Source of the DNA: Arthrobacter globiformis
GTDB lineage: Bacteria; Actinomycetota; Actinomycetes; Actinomycetales; Micrococcaceae
DNA length: 64,000 nt
NCBI RefSeq assembly: GCF_030818015.1
Contig: NZ_JAUSZX010000001.1
Location: 3,968,001 to 4,032,000 of the forward strand
Reading direction: 5' to 3'
Of the stretch, positions 25,829 through 34,489 are shown piece by piece (position 1 is the first letter of the stretch; each line of letters opens with the position of its first letter). Made by a program: the position numbers and the translations under genes. Below the pieces are notes generated by a model. It was given only the letters and a program-made list of their open reading frames with translations, did not search any database and was not told the origin of the DNA.

Positions 25829-25954
25829 TCATGAACGACGAGACCTGGAAGACAGGCTTGTCTCGCCGGCATCCGGCGCCGCGGTGGATGGGGCGGCGAT
25901 TCCGGCGAGCGCCGTTAGGGCGACGAGGGCAATGACGGTGCTTTTGAGCAGCAC
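25829..25954 (-). CDS. Small exported peptide
   Basis: A 41-residue frame starts with GTG at 25954. AAGGAG lies six bases upstream, which is a strong reason to believe the start. The product is almost all signal peptide (LLKSTVIALVALTALAGIA, then APSTAA), leaving a mature end of about 16 residues, PDAGETSLSSRSRRS. Nothing similar is known to me. The downstream DNA could continue in another frame, so a frameshifted longer exported protein is the alternative. Oppositely oriented repeat arrays lie on both sides. Confidence 0.5.
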   Translation of the reverse strand: MLLKSTVIALVALTALAGIAAPSTAAPDAGETSLSSRSRRS

Positions 25955-26019
25955 ACGGTTCTCCTTCAGTGCGGTAGGGACGCGGCCGCGCTTCCCGGAT
26001 TGGGAACGTCCGACGGCGC

Positions 26020-26055
26020 GCCCCACCACCCTGCCCACCGGCAGGGCGGTGGGGC
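26020..26055. terminator. Strong GC hairpin upstream of the small exported peptide
   Basis: Arms GCCCCACCACCCTGCC (26020-26035) and GGCAGGGCGGTGGGGC (26040-26055) pair at 15 of 16 positions with a 4-base loop and no U-tract. It could end readthrough or be part of the leader of the minus-strand peptide gene. Confidence 0.45.
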
Positions 26056-26105
26056 ACTGTTGCCTGACGCCCCGAGTGAACAGGGCATATCGTGCGCCGC
26101 CGGTT

Positions 26106-26152
26106 GAGCCTGTCGAAAACCAGCGTGCGGCACCCTTGGCCTCGACAGGCTC
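26106..26152. repeat. Inverted repeat GAGCCTGTCGA
   Basis: Perfect 11-bp arms lie at 26106-26116 and 26142-26152. The right arm with its flank (CTCGACAGGCTCGATCAGCGG without its last base) recurs with one change at about 26312-26332, just past the array at 26.16 kb. Confidence 0.6.
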
Positions 26153-26160
26153 GATCAGCG

Positions 26161-26297
26161 GTGAGGAAGTGTCAGGAAAAACCGGACGAGAAGTGAGGAA
26201 GTGTCAGGAAAAACCCGACGAAAAGTGAGGACGCGTCAGGAAAAACCCGACGAAAAGTGACGCGTCAGGAAAAACCCGACGAAAAGTGAGGACGCGT
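26161..26297 (+). repeat. Tandem intergenic repeat array 4 (TGAGG-core family)
   Basis: Four units and a partial one of about 31 bp begin GTGAGGACGCGT or GTGAGGAAGTGT and continue CAGGAAAAACCCGACGAAAA. One unit has lost five bases of the core. The same unit is found in the array at 47.69 kb. It lies 57 bases after the end of the minus-strand permease gene. Confidence 0.85.
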
Positions 26298-26354
26298 GCC
26301 GGGAACCTTGATCTCGACGGGCTCGATCAGCGGAAGGGAAGACGGGCGGGAGGG

Positions 26355-28337
26355 CTAGCCGACGTGGATGCCGGGGCGGCGGGCCGGGTCCGGCTCGTTT
26401 TCGCGGATGATCTCGCGGACCACGGGGGCGGTGTCGCCGCGGCCCAGCAGCAGGTAGCGCATCAGGTGGGCCAGCGGGTTGCCCTCGGCCCACTCGAAGT
26501 ACGCGTGCGGCCGGACTCCCGTGGCAGCGTGCAGGGCCAGCAGGATCGCCGCGATGGCGTTGGGCGCGGCCGGGCTGGTGGCGCGAAGGACCCGGTGCCC
26601 TGCCACCTCCACTCCCCGCACCGTGAGCACGTCGCTGAAGCCCGACGGGTCCGTGATGTCGATCTCCAGGAACATCACGTCGGCCGTGCCGGGCACCGGG
26701 TTGTTCTCCCGCTGTGCCGCTTCCTTCTCCGCGTACTCCTTGGCGTCCCTGGCCTGGGGGCGGTTGGCGATAATGTTGATCCGCCCGTCGTAGTCGATCG
26801 TGTCCGTCACGAAGCGGCGCGCGGCCTCGTCGAACTCAATCCGGTCCACCCGCAACTCGGTGGTCCGCGAGACGCGGGACACCAGCGAGACCACCACGAT
26901 ACCCAGGATGAAGAACCCGGAGATCGCCAGGCCGTCCGGCTTCTCGATCACGTTCTCCGCCAAGGCGTAGAGCATCACGAGGGTCAGGATGGTGAAGCCG
27001 ACGGCGGCGCCGCGCTTCTTCTGGCGCGCGGCGGAGATGCTCACGGCCACCGCGCCGGAGACCATCATGAACAGGATCCCGGTGGCGTATGCGCCCGCCT
27101 GGGCGTTGACGTCGGCCTTGAAGCCGATGGTGATGAGGATGCTGATGGCCGTGTACACCAGGACCACGGGCCGCACCGCGCGGGACCAGTCCGGAGCCAT
27201 GCCGTAGGAAGGCAGGTACCGGGGCACGATGTTGATCAGACCGGCCATCGCGGACGCGCCGGCGAACCACAGGATCAGGATGCTGCTGATGTCGTAGACG
27301 GACCCGAAGCCGTTGCCGAGCCGCTCATGCGCCAGGTAGGCCAAAGCACGGCCATTCGCCGGCCCGCCTTCCTGGAACGCCTCGGCCGGGATCAGCACGG
27401 TGGTGACGAAGCTGCTGCCGATCAGGTACACGCTCATCACCACGGCCGCCGTCGTGAGGAGCTTACGGGTGTTCCGGATCCGGTGACGCAGCACCTCTTC
27501 CGGAGACGAACCGGTTGCCTTCACCAGGGGCATCATGCTGACGCCGGTTTCAAAGCCGGAGAGTCCCAGCACCAGCAGCGGGAACGCCAGGATCGCGGGC
27601 CCGGCGATGTTGCCAAAGCCGCCTCCAAACGAACCCAGTGAAGACATCCAGGCGGCGACGGCACCCGGCGGGGTGACGGCGTCGTAAATGCCGGTGCCGA
27701 TGATGACCGCATTCAGCAGCAGAAAGACGCCCACCAGCGGGATGGCCACGGCCACCGCCTCGGAGAAGCCCAGCAGGAACACCCCGCCCAGGATCAGCAG
27801 CATCACCACGGTGATGGGGACGGCCTGGCCCTCGAGGAACGGCGGAAGATAAGGGTTCTCCAGCATGTGCACGGTGGCGTCGGCGGCGGACAGGGTGATG
27901 GTGATGATCCACGACGTCGCCACGAACCCCAGCAGTACCAGCACGAACACCTTCCCGCGCCAGAACGGCAGCAGGTTCTCGAGCATGGCCACGGACCCTT
28001 GCCCGTGCGGGCTCTCGTGCGCCACCCGCCGGTACATCGGCAGCATGCCCAGCAGCGTCAGGGCCACGATCAGCAGCGTGGCCAACGGCGACAGCGCCCC
28101 GGCGGCGAGCGCGGCGATGCCGGGGAGGTAGGACAGCGTGGAGAAGTAGTCCACGCCCGTCAGGCACATGACCTTCCACCAGCTCTGCTGGTGCCCGGTG
28201 CCCTCGGCGGACTCCGGCCCGACCGGCTGGTGCACCTTGTGCTCCAGCAGCCACCGCGTGAGTGCGCCGCCTGGGCCGTTCTCCCGCTCTGGGTTGGGCA
28301 CGCTGGCCGGAACGGAGTATTGGGCTGGTGCGGTCAT
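26355..28337 (-). CDS. APC-superfamily permease, KimA-like (probable potassium uptake)
   Basis: Permease of 660 aa with about 12 hydrophobic segments and a C-terminal cytoplasmic domain. The first helix region [20 protein letters not shown] and the loop [20 protein letters not shown] resemble the KimA/YdaO group of the APC superfamily, which includes high-affinity potassium importers. A domain of about 150 residues after the last helix ([20 protein letters not shown] onwards) also fits. General amino-acid transport is the alternative. The neighbouring KtrBA genes and the 30-residue membrane peptide upstream favour potassium. The ATG at 28337 follows a purine-rich stretch. Confidence 0.8.
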   Translation of the reverse strand: MTAPAQYSVPASVPNPERENGPGGALTRWLLEHKVHQPVGPESAEGTGHQQSWWKVMCLTGVDYFSTLSYLPGIAALAAGALSPLATLLIVALTLLGMLPMYRRVAHESPHGQGSVAMLENLLPFWRGKVFVLVLLGFVATSWIITITLSAADATVHMLENPYLPPFLEGQAVPITVVMLLILGGVFLLGFSEAVAVAIPLVGVFLLLNAVIIGTGIYDAVTPPGAVAAWMSSLGSFGGGFGNIAGPAILAFPLLVLGLSGFETGVSMMPLVKATGSSPEEVLRHRIRNTRKLLTTAAVVMSVYLIGSSFVTTVLIPAEAFQEGGPANGRALAYLAHERLGNGFGSVYDISSILILWFAGASAMAGLINIVPRYLPSYGMAPDWSRAVRPVVLVYTAISILITIGFKADVNAQAGAYATGILFMMVSGAVAVSISAARQKKRGAAVGFTILTLVMLYALAENVIEKPDGLAISGFFILGIVVVSLVSRVSRTTELRVDRIEFDEAARRFVTDTIDYDGRINIIANRPQARDAKEYAEKEAAQRENNPVPGTADVMFLEIDITDPSGFSDVLTVRGVEVAGHRVLRATSPAAPNAIAAILLALHAATGVRPHAYFEWAEGNPLAHLMRYLLLGRGDTAPVVREIIRENEPDPARRPGIHVG

Positions 28338-28461
28338 GAAGTGTCTTTCTGGATTTGGGGAAGGTCCGCCGTCGGGCCGCTGTAGAGCGGCGGGAGGGCA
28401 GCCGGGAGCGGCCGGAGCGCACCCGCCGTCGGGCGGCGGGAGAGGCGTCCGACGGCGGGGG

Positions 28462-28554
28462 CTACTTCGTTGCTCTGATGAGCCGGTAGATCATGTAGCC
28501 GGTTACGCCGATCCCGAGGATAAGCCACAGCAACGGGGCGCTTTGGGTCAGCAT
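28462..28554 (-). CDS. 30-residue single-pass membrane peptide
   Basis: A tiny frame from ATG 28554 encodes a short polar start (MLTQSAP), one membrane segment ([16 protein letters not shown]) and a basic end (RLIRATK). Size and plan recall KdpF, the small stabilising subunit of the Kdp potassium pump, though the sequence is not convincingly similar. It lies 124 bases upstream of the KimA-like permease on the same strand, as kdpF precedes kdpA. No good ribosome site is seen, which is the main doubt. Confidence 0.5.
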   Translation of the reverse strand: MLTQSAPLLWLILGIGVTGYMIYRLIRATK

Positions 28555-28745
28555 GGCAGGACACGGCCTTGCGTGCTTGAGGTGGCCACGGGGTCCTTCG
28601 ATTCACATGGGCAGTTTGCTGATGACCACGGGAGCCTAGCACCGGCCGGAATCCGAAAAGCGCTAAAACCTTGGATCTTAACGCTTTCTTAACGCCTCGC
28701 CCTTCACGCCGTCCCAGGTAATTCCGCGGTGGTAGCGTGACGCGT

Positions 28746-30320
28746 ATGCGCGACGTTCCTGACCCGAGGGCCCGGCCTGCGGGCAGGAACGCCCGGCCTC
28801 CCGGCAAGAGGCCTCTGCAGGTGGGCAAAAAGCCGCCGCCGGAGGCCAAAGTACCCCGCCCGGCAGCCAGGACTGCCAGGCTCGCGGCGAAAACGGCCAG
28901 GACCGCCGCCAAAGTGGACAGTAAGGCAACGGACCGCGGCTTCAGTGGGCTGTGGCCCGGCGGCTCCAAGGTCTTCCCGCGCATCCTCAACGTCTTCGCA
29001 CCCCAGCACCCTGCCCAGGTGATCGTGCTCGGGTTCGCCGGTGCCATCGCCGTCGGCACAATCCTGCTCATGCTGCCCATCGCGCGGAACGGCCCCGGGG
29101 GCGCACCCTTCCTCGATGCCCTGTTCACCTCCACCTCGTCCGTGTGCGTCACGGGGCTGATCACCGTCGATACCCCCGTGTACTGGAGCGGGTTCGGCAA
29201 GGTGGTGATCATGGCGCTGATCCAGATCGGCGGGTTCGGGGTCATGTCCTTCGGCACGCTGCTGGGGGTGCTCATGGCGCGCCGGCTGGGCCTTCGCTCA
29301 CGGCTGTCGGCGGCCGCGGAAACCAAGAGCACCGGATTCGGCGACGTCCGCCGCGTGCTGCTCGGGGTGCTGGCCATCAGCCTCACCGTGGAGATTCTGC
29401 TCGCCGGGATCCTGGCCGCCAGGCTCGTCGCGGGCTACGGCTACGAGCCCGGGCGTGCAGTGTGGCACGGCGTTTTCCATGCGGTGTCCTCGTTTAATAA
29501 CGCCGGGTTCGCGCTGCACACGGACAACCTCATTGGCTTCGCGGGCGACCCGTGGATCTGCCTGCCCATTGCGGCCGCGGTGATCATCGGCGGCCTCGGC
29601 TTCCCGGTACTCTTCGAACTGCGGCGGCAATACCAGCGGCCCATCCACTGGAGCATGAACACCAAGCTGGTCCTGGTAGGCACCGCCATGCTCCTCACGG
29701 CAGGCACCGTCTTCCTCACCGCCGTCGAATGGTCCAACCCGGCCACCCTCGGCGCACTCAAGCCGGGCGAACGCATCCTGGCGGGCTTCTTCCAGTCGGT
29801 CATTACCCGCACGGCCGGATTCAACAGCGTCGACATCGGGCAGATGCATGAGGTGTCCTGGCTGGGCATGGACATCCTGATGTTCATCGGCGGCGGCCCG
29901 GCCGGCACCGCGGGCGGCCTGAAGATCACCACCTTCAGCGTGCTGTTCTTCATCCTCCTGACGGAACTGCAAGGCGGCACGGCGGTGAATATCTTCGGCA
30001 AGCGCCTCTCCCGCGCCGTTCACCGGCAGGCCATCACCGTGGTGCTGCTGGCGATAGGGCTGGTGGTGGGCGCCACGATGTTCCTCATGATCATTACCGA
30101 CTTCGGCCAGGAACGGATCCTGTTCGAGGTCATCTCCGCGTTCGCCACGGTGGGGCTGTCTACCGGCATCACGGCCGCCATGCCGCCGGCCGGCCAGGTG
30201 GTGCTGATCCTGCTCATGTTCATCGGCCGTCTCGGCCCGGTGACGCTGGGCGCCGCACTGGCGCTCCGCGAACGCCCGCTGCTCTACGAGTACCCCAAGG
30301 AAAGGCCCCTCATTGGCTAA
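28746..30320 (+). CDS. ktrB: KtrB/TrkH-type potassium channel subunit
   Basis: Membrane subunit (524 aa) of a Ktr/Trk potassium uptake system. A long basic Pro/Ala/Arg-rich N-terminal tail of about 70 residues comes first and is unusual. The four pore-loop repeats are visible: FTSTSSVCVTGL, AVSSFNNAGFAL, SVITRTAGFNSVDI and ISAFATVGLSTGIT. A glycine follows each selectivity turn, as needed for potassium. The ATG at 28746 is used; GTG at 28737 is possible. Its stop overlaps the TTG start of the KtrA gene by 8 bases. Confidence 0.92.
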   Translation: MRDVPDPRARPAGRNARPPGKRPLQVGKKPPPEAKVPRPAARTARLAAKTARTAAKVDSKATDRGFSGLWPGGSKVFPRILNVFAPQHPAQVIVLGFAGAIAVGTILLMLPIARNGPGGAPFLDALFTSTSSVCVTGLITVDTPVYWSGFGKVVIMALIQIGGFGVMSFGTLLGVLMARRLGLRSRLSAAAETKSTGFGDVRRVLLGVLAISLTVEILLAGILAARLVAGYGYEPGRAVWHGVFHAVSSFNNAGFALHTDNLIGFAGDPWICLPIAAAVIIGGLGFPVLFELRRQYQRPIHWSMNTKLVLVGTAMLLTAGTVFLTAVEWSNPATLGALKPGERILAGFFQSVITRTAGFNSVDIGQMHEVSWLGMDILMFIGGGPAGTAGGLKITTFSVLFFILLTELQGGTAVNIFGKRLSRAVHRQAITVVLLAIGLVVGATMFLMIITDFGQERILFEVISAFATVGLSTGITAAMPPAGQVVLILLMFIGRLGPVTLGAALALRERPLLYEYPKERPLIG

Positions 30321-31005
30321 GAACTTCTTCTCCCGGTCAGCCGACACCGCGGCGCAGGCGGACTCGGTGGTGGTCATCGGGCTGGGCCGCTTCGGCGGGT
30401 CGCTGGCGCTGGAGCTCGAGGCGCAGGGCACCGAGGTGCTGGGCATCGACTCCAGTGAGGACACCGTGCAGTCCTACAACGGCCGGCTCACCCACGTGGT
30501 CCGGGCGGACTCCACCAAGGAGGAAGTGCTGCGGCAGCTCTCCGTCCACGAGTTCGACCGCGCCGTGGTGGGCATCGGCAGCGACATCGAGGCGAGCATC
30601 CTGACGACGTCGCGCCTGCTCACGTTCAAGAAGCCGCAGATCTGGGCCAAGGCCATCAGCGAGCCGCACGCCGAGATCCTCAACCAGCTCGGCGTGGACC
30701 ACGTGATCCGCCCCGAGCACGACATGGGCAAGCGCGTGGCCCACTTGGTCCGAGGCTCGCTGCTGGACTACGTCGAGTTCGAGGACGACTTTGTGATGAT
30801 CCGCACCAGCCCGCCCACCGAGGCCCGTGACCGTCCGCTCGGCGTGCTGGGCCTGCGCGACAAGTACGGCATCACCATCGTGGCGGTCAAGCGCCCCGGC
30901 GGCATCTGGGGCCACACCACCGCGCAAACCGTCCTGTACGACGACGACCAGATAATCGTGCAGGGCAGCAAGACGCAGGCGGAGCGGTTCAGCAACATGA
31001 CATAG
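30313..31005 (+). CDS. ktrA: KtrA/TrkA-type regulatory subunit
   Basis: Cytoplasmic gating subunit (230 aa) of the potassium channel. The RCK N-domain has the nucleotide-binding GLGRFGGSLALELEAQG, an acidic residue at the strand end (VLGIDSSED) and later segments VRADSTKEEVLRQL and AVVGIGSDIEASILTTSRLL. An RCK C-domain follows from about residue 140. The start is TTG at 30313, inside the last codons of ktrB, so translation is coupled. Confidence 0.93.
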   Translation: MAKNFFSRSADTAAQADSVVVIGLGRFGGSLALELEAQGTEVLGIDSSEDTVQSYNGRLTHVVRADSTKEEVLRQLSVHEFDRAVVGIGSDIEASILTTSRLLTFKKPQIWAKAISEPHAEILNQLGVDHVIRPEHDMGKRVAHLVRGSLLDYVEFEDDFVMIRTSPPTEARDRPLGVLGLRDKYGITIVAVKRPGGIWGHTTAQTVLYDDDQIIVQGSKTQAERFSNMT

Positions 31006-31022
31006 GTTTTGCCGGTGGCCCG

Positions 31023-31412
31023 TTACCTCGTGGCCGGCGCCTCAATAAAGACCACCTGGCTCAGGTTTCTGACTGGCCTCCGCCTCCGGGCGGCAGGCTT
31101 GCCGACGGTGTTCGCCGGGTTCCCGGCGTCGGACTTGAGTTTCCCGGCACCTGCGGAATGCGCGGCGCCTGTGGAATGCCCGACGGCGGATGCCGCCTTT
31201 CCGGCTGGGACCCGACGCACGGTGAGCTGCTCAAGATCCAGCAGCCGGCGGGCGCCGGTCCGGGAGTCGATGATCCAGAACAGGTCAATGTCCCGGAGCG
31301 TGCTGCTCACGGTCCCCCGGTGCGACAGCCGCCCGCGGTGCCAGGCCTCCACTTCGTCCCCCACCGTCAGCTCTGCGCTGGACTGAACTTCAAGCTCCCC
31401 GTTATCGTTCAT
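31023..31412 (-). CDS. Hypothetical protein, 129 aa
   Basis: Soluble protein of unknown function. The N-terminal 70 residues look folded (LTVGDEVEAWHRGRLSHRGT, DIDLFWIIDSRTGARRLLDL) and could be a small beta-barrel. The C-terminal 60 residues are Ala/Gly/Arg-rich and basic, ending PAARRRRPVRNLSQVV. The ATG at 31412 has AAGGGG about 9 bases upstream. It is convergent with ktrA, with 17 bases between the two stops. Confidence 0.65.
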   Translation of the reverse strand: MNDNGELEVQSSAELTVGDEVEAWHRGRLSHRGTVSSTLRDIDLFWIIDSRTGARRLLDLEQLTVRRVPAGKAASAVGHSTGAAHSAGAGKLKSDAGNPANTVGKPAARRRRPVRNLSQVVFIEAPATR

Positions 31413-31709
31413 GACCGGACCCCTTGCATTGGACTGATTCGATAGTCCCAGCCTGCACCACGATGTTTTCTAAAACGTTTCACACGGGTGCTCATTGTGT
31501 GTCTGCGCTGTTACCGGATCTGCCAGCAAGCGCACCTCATAAATAGACGCGTTTACGGCAGGAATTCAGAACCCGGTAAATGCACCGGCTAATAACACGC
31601 AGGAAATGCAATTAAGGCCAAATTCCGGAAACTGCGCCAATCTTGATCGTTTCCTTCGGCATTCTTAGCGCGGGCATCACCGAAGCGGAAATATTCAGTA
31701 ATTGCAGTC
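31413..31709. other. Lower-GC gap before the remnant genes
   Basis: About 300 bp, clearly lower in GC than the surrounding DNA, with no gene seen. It contains GTTTTCTAAAAC (31465-31476), a dyad close to the start of the minus-strand gene that may belong to its promoter. Confidence 0.35.
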
Positions 31710-31882
31710 CTAATTCCCCGCCAGGGCATCCGCACGCCGGCTGGCAGCCAAAGCCTCCTGGACGTTTCCGAGGCGCTGGTAGATATTCGCCAAGACCCGC
31801 CAGGGGGTGTCCAGGGAAGGGTCCAGCGATGCCGCACGCTCCAAGTCGGCGATGGGTTCGGCGGAGTGTCCCAACCCGAACT
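31710..31882 (-). pseudogene. Tail of a TPR-repeat protein
   Basis: The minus-strand frame ending at TAG 31710 reads HSAEPIADLERAASLDPSLD, then TPWRVLANIYQRLGNVQEAL and AASRRADALAGN. This is a clear TPR repeat and C terminus, but the frame has no start and stops matching at about 31882, where it abuts the tail of another gene on the opposite strand. The rest of the gene is missing. Confidence 0.65.
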
Positions 31883-32149
31883 GAGCCCGACTTTACCGTC
31901 GCTGGCTTTCTAACAGTGGGGTCGACACTCACTGCGGTGGGCACGTGGGGTCCGGCGCCGGTCACACTGAAGTACCAGTGGTACGCCAATGGAGCGGCGA
32001 TCACGGGTGCCACCGCCAGCACGTACCCGCTGACGGCAGCGGACCTGGGCAGGTACTTGACTGTAACGGTCACGGGATCAAAGCCTGGTTACGCGACCGA
32101 GGTGAACTTCTGGGTGGCGACGATTCCGGTGAGCTCACCGCCGTCGTAA
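31880..32149 (+). pseudogene. Tail of a surface protein with an Ig-like/wall-repeat domain
   Basis: From about 31880 the frame reads FTVAGFLTVGSTLTAVGTW, then LKYQWYANGAAITGATASTY, LTAADLGRYLTVTVTGSKPG and a stop at 32149. This is one full C-terminal repeat of the kind found in secreted actinobacterial proteins. Upstream of 31880 the open frame is antisense to the TPR remnant, so the N-terminal part is lost. A strong terminator follows, as for an intact gene end. Confidence 0.65.
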
Positions 32150-32169
32150 CTTAGAGGTTCCCGAACACC

Positions 32170-32211
32170 GCAGGGCCGTTGCAATCCGAACCGGGGTTGC
32201 AGCGGCCCTGC
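32170..32211. terminator. Terminator after the wall-repeat remnant
   Basis: Arms GCAGGGCCGTTGCAA (32170-32184) and TTGCAGCGGCCCTGC (32197-32211) pair at 14 of 15 positions with a 12-base loop; TTAAT follows shortly after. Confidence 0.7.
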
Positions 32212-32431
32212 CGCGTTAATCCTTGCGGCCCTGTGCGCCGTGACCATGGTTCCGGTCGCGGCTCTGACCCGTTACCGGCTATCGCTACCGGTTCTGATTG
32301 GGCTTGGCAGGTGGCGGCCGCGTCCCTGAACCGCGAGGCGCTGATGATGGCCGCCCCGGCCCGCCGTCGATAGACTGAGAATGGCCGCCGCGGCAACAGG
32401 CCGCCCCGGCTTTCCCGAACAGGAGGTCACG

Positions 32432-32608
32432 ATGGGTTTGGGTGACAAGATCCACAACGCCGCCGAAAAACTCCACGGCAGAAGCAAGGAAGCAGCCGGC
32501 CGCGCGAGCGGAAACGAACGGCTCCGGTCCGAAGGCAGGGCCCGCCACATCAGGGCCGACCTCAAGCAGGCCGGCGAAAAGATCAAGGACGCCTTCAGAA
32601 GGCACTAA
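32432..32608 (+). CDS. CsbD-family stress protein
   Basis: Small soluble protein of 58 aa. It has the CsbD pattern: GLGDKIHNAAEKLHGRSKEA, then AAGRASGNERLRSEGRARHI and a final amphipathic helix LKQAGEKIKDAF. Family members are abundant general-stress proteins of unknown mechanism. The ATG at 32432 has AGGAGG six bases upstream. A perfect terminator follows the stop. Confidence 0.88.
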   Translation: MGLGDKIHNAAEKLHGRSKEAAGRASGNERLRSEGRARHIRADLKQAGEKIKDAFRRH

Positions 32609-32625
32609 GGTCCCGCGTTAGAGCT

Positions 32626-32660
32626 CGAGGCCCTGTCCGGTAAGAGCGGACAGGGCCTCG
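32626..32660. terminator. Terminator after the csbD-like gene
   Basis: Perfect 14-bp arms CGAGGCCCTGTCCG (32626-32639) and CGGACAGGGCCTCG (32647-32660) with a 7-base loop, 17 bases past the stop. Confidence 0.8.
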
Positions 32661-33112
32661 CCGCGTTCCGGCTGGGACCCCAACGCTTGGGCCCTTCAAA
32701 CCGAAGAGGCGTTAAAAAACCGTTAAGATTCCACCCGCCACCGGAGGAAACACTGTTGCGGGAAAGTGCGGCACAGTACCTTGAATCCATGCCGTCCTGC
32801 GATGGCCCCCAACACCGCAGGGCGGCATTTCCATGCCCTGCCCGGCACGTCCATGCCCTCCGCCGGCAGTCCTCATCTGTCAAAAGCACGACTCGGTCAA
32901 AAGCACGACGGCGGTGCTTGCGATGCAGAAAACCAGGAAGCGCGAACGGACACTTGGCGCCCTTGCCTGAAGGGCCTCAAGTGTCCGTTCGCGCTCGACT
33001 GGATTCCAAGCCGCCGTTCCTCGCAACGGCGTTTGCCGCCGGTTGGGTCCGAGGCCGCTGAAACGGCGTACTCTCATTGATATATGAGTGCCCCAGCAAA
33101 GCCGTGTGACAC
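32661..33112. other. Gap upstream of the family-3 glycosidase gene
   Basis: No gene found. It holds the palindrome at 32.94 kb and two GTCAAAAGCACGAC-like direct repeats near 32879-32909. The last 60 bases are AT-richer and probably carry the promoter (TCTCATTGATATATGAG forms a dyad at about 33071-33087). Confidence 0.4.
32939..32995. repeat. GCGAACGGACACTTG palindrome, copy 1
   Basis: Arms of 26 bp (32939-32964 and 32970-32995) differ at 2 positions around a 5-base loop. The centre includes GCCCTT / AAGGGC. Related copies lie at 34.43 and 35.22 kb, and homology extends about 13 bases upstream of the palindrome (GCAGAAAACCAGG). Confidence 0.8.
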
Positions 33113-34393
33113 ATGCGTTATCTGAGTAGGTTGGCAGTCCTAGGAGCAGCGCTTTTGCTCGCCCTGTCAGCCGCGGGCGGCCCGCCCCAGTCCGCGACAA
33201 GAAAATCGCTGTCGGCGACAACGGCCGGCGTCCTGCCCGCAACAAACCGGCCGGCAACAAGCCCGCCAGCAACAAGCCAGCGATCACCTGTGCCCCGTAC
33301 TGTCCGGCAGACAGTCGGCCGCCATGCTGCCGCTGTGACAGCGGCGCCCGTGACGGCGCCCACCCCGGCGCAGCAGCTCGCCCGGCTCACACTGCCCCAG
33401 CGGGTCGGCCAGCTGTTCATGGTGGCGGCCACGGCCACCGGAGCGGACGCCAACACCATGTCCGACCTCACTCGGTTCCACGTCGGTAATGTCTATCTTG
33501 CGGGCCGCAGCCGTGCGGGCACCGCGGCGACGGCTGCCGTCGTTCGCCGCATGACGGCCACCGTATCGGCGGCCACCACCGGCGGCATTCGCCTCGCGGT
33601 GGCGACCGACCAGGAGGGCGGCTTCGTCCAGGTCCTCAGCGGTCCCGGCTTCTCGGCGATCCCCACAGCGCTGTCCCAGGGAACACAGACGACGGCGGCC
33701 CTCCAGGCAAACGCGCGCGTCTGGGGAAGCCAGCTCCGCTCGGCCGGGCTCACCATGAACCTGGCGCCGGTTCTGGACACCGTTCCGAGCAGACAGTTCG
33801 CCCCGCGCAACGCGCCCATCGGGTTCTTCGCCCGCGAATACGGGTTCACTCCGCAGACGGTCTCAGCCCACGGCGGCGCCTTCGCGGCCGGAATGCGCTC
33901 GGCTGGGATCGCGCCTGTGATCAAGCATTTCCCTGGCCTGGGCCGCGTCATCCTGAACACGGACACCAGCCGGAACGTCAAGGACACCGTGACCACTCGC
34001 ACCGACCCGTACCTGCTGCCGTTCCGGACGGCGATCCAGGCGGGTGCCCGGTGGGTCATGGTCTCGAGCGCCTATTACACGCGCATCGACGCCGGCCGCA
34101 TCGCCCCATTCTCGCCTCTGATCATGCGGAGGATGCTGCGCACGGACCTGCACTTCACCGGCGTCGTCCTCTCCGATGACCTGTGCAACGCGGCGCAGCT
34201 GGGTCCGTGGGCACTGGGCACGCGGGCCACGAACTTCATCAACGCCGGGGGAACCATGCTGCTATGCGCGAACCCCCGCGCCATTCCGACCATGTACGCC
34301 GCCGTGCTGCAGCTCGCCCAGCGCAGTCCCGCGTTCGCCGCCGAGGTCAACGCCGCCGCCCTGAAAGTACTCACGGTGAAGGCCGGGCATTAG
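33113..34393 (+). CDS. Exported family-3 glycoside hydrolase (NagZ-like)
   Basis: Protein of 426 aa with a signal peptide (about 1-22), a Pro/Thr/Ser linker to about 85 and a GH3 barrel. Typical segments are RVGQLFMVAATATGAD, LAVATDQEGGFVQVL, APVIKHFPGLGRV near 272 and the nucleophile-type aspartate in FTGVVLSDDL near 352. Family-3 beta-N-acetylglucosaminidases cleave wall muropeptides. The NagZ acid/base histidine, normally in a D-S/T-H motif after KHFPGHG, is not present (NTDTSRNV), so activity or substrate may differ; this variant may mark an actinobacterial subgroup. The ATG at 33113 has no strong ribosome site. Confidence 0.85.
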   Translation: MRYLSRLAVLGAALLLALSAAGGPPQSATRKSLSATTAGVLPATNRPATSPPATSQRSPVPRTVRQTVGRHAAAVTAAPVTAPTPAQQLARLTLPQRVGQLFMVAATATGADANTMSDLTRFHVGNVYLAGRSRAGTAATAAVVRRMTATVSAATTGGIRLAVATDQEGGFVQVLSGPGFSAIPTALSQGTQTTAALQANARVWGSQLRSAGLTMNLAPVLDTVPSRQFAPRNAPIGFFAREYGFTPQTVSAHGGAFAAGMRSAGIAPVIKHFPGLGRVILNTDTSRNVKDTVTTRTDPYLLPFRTAIQAGARWVMVSSAYYTRIDAGRIAPFSPLIMRRMLRTDLHFTGVVLSDDLCNAAQLGPWALGTRATNFINAGGTMLLCANPRAIPTMYAAVLQLAQRSPAFAAEVNAAALKVLTVKAGH

Positions 34394-34423
34394 AGGGACG
34401 TTGCAGCCTTGGTCGCCGTTTCG

Positions 34424-34466
34424 CAGGAATCCAGAAGCGCGAAGGGACACTTGGGGCCCTTTTTGG
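34424..34466. repeat. GCGAACGGACACTTG element, copy 2 (half)
   Basis: A left half only: CAGAAGCGCGAAGGGACACT then TGGGGCCCTTTTT. It begins about 30 bases after the glycosidase stop and ends in a T-run, so it may work as its terminator. Confidence 0.6.
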
Positions 34467-34489
34467 CAACACGACGAGGCGAGGACAGC

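Noticed and set aside
26161..26297. CRISPR array from evenly spaced repeats (also 5758-5872, 25562-25712, 47525-47792)
   Set aside because: Units are direct tandem copies with no unique spacers, and no cas genes are present.
26286..27641. Long open frame on the + strand opposite the KimA-like permease gene
   Set aside because: His/Gly/Gln/Asp-rich antisense product with no family; the permease is clear on the other strand.
28338..28745. c-di-AMP riboswitch upstream of the potassium genes
   Set aside because: Considered because KimA and Ktr genes carry it in Bacillus, but the conserved ydaO-type segments were not seen on either strand.
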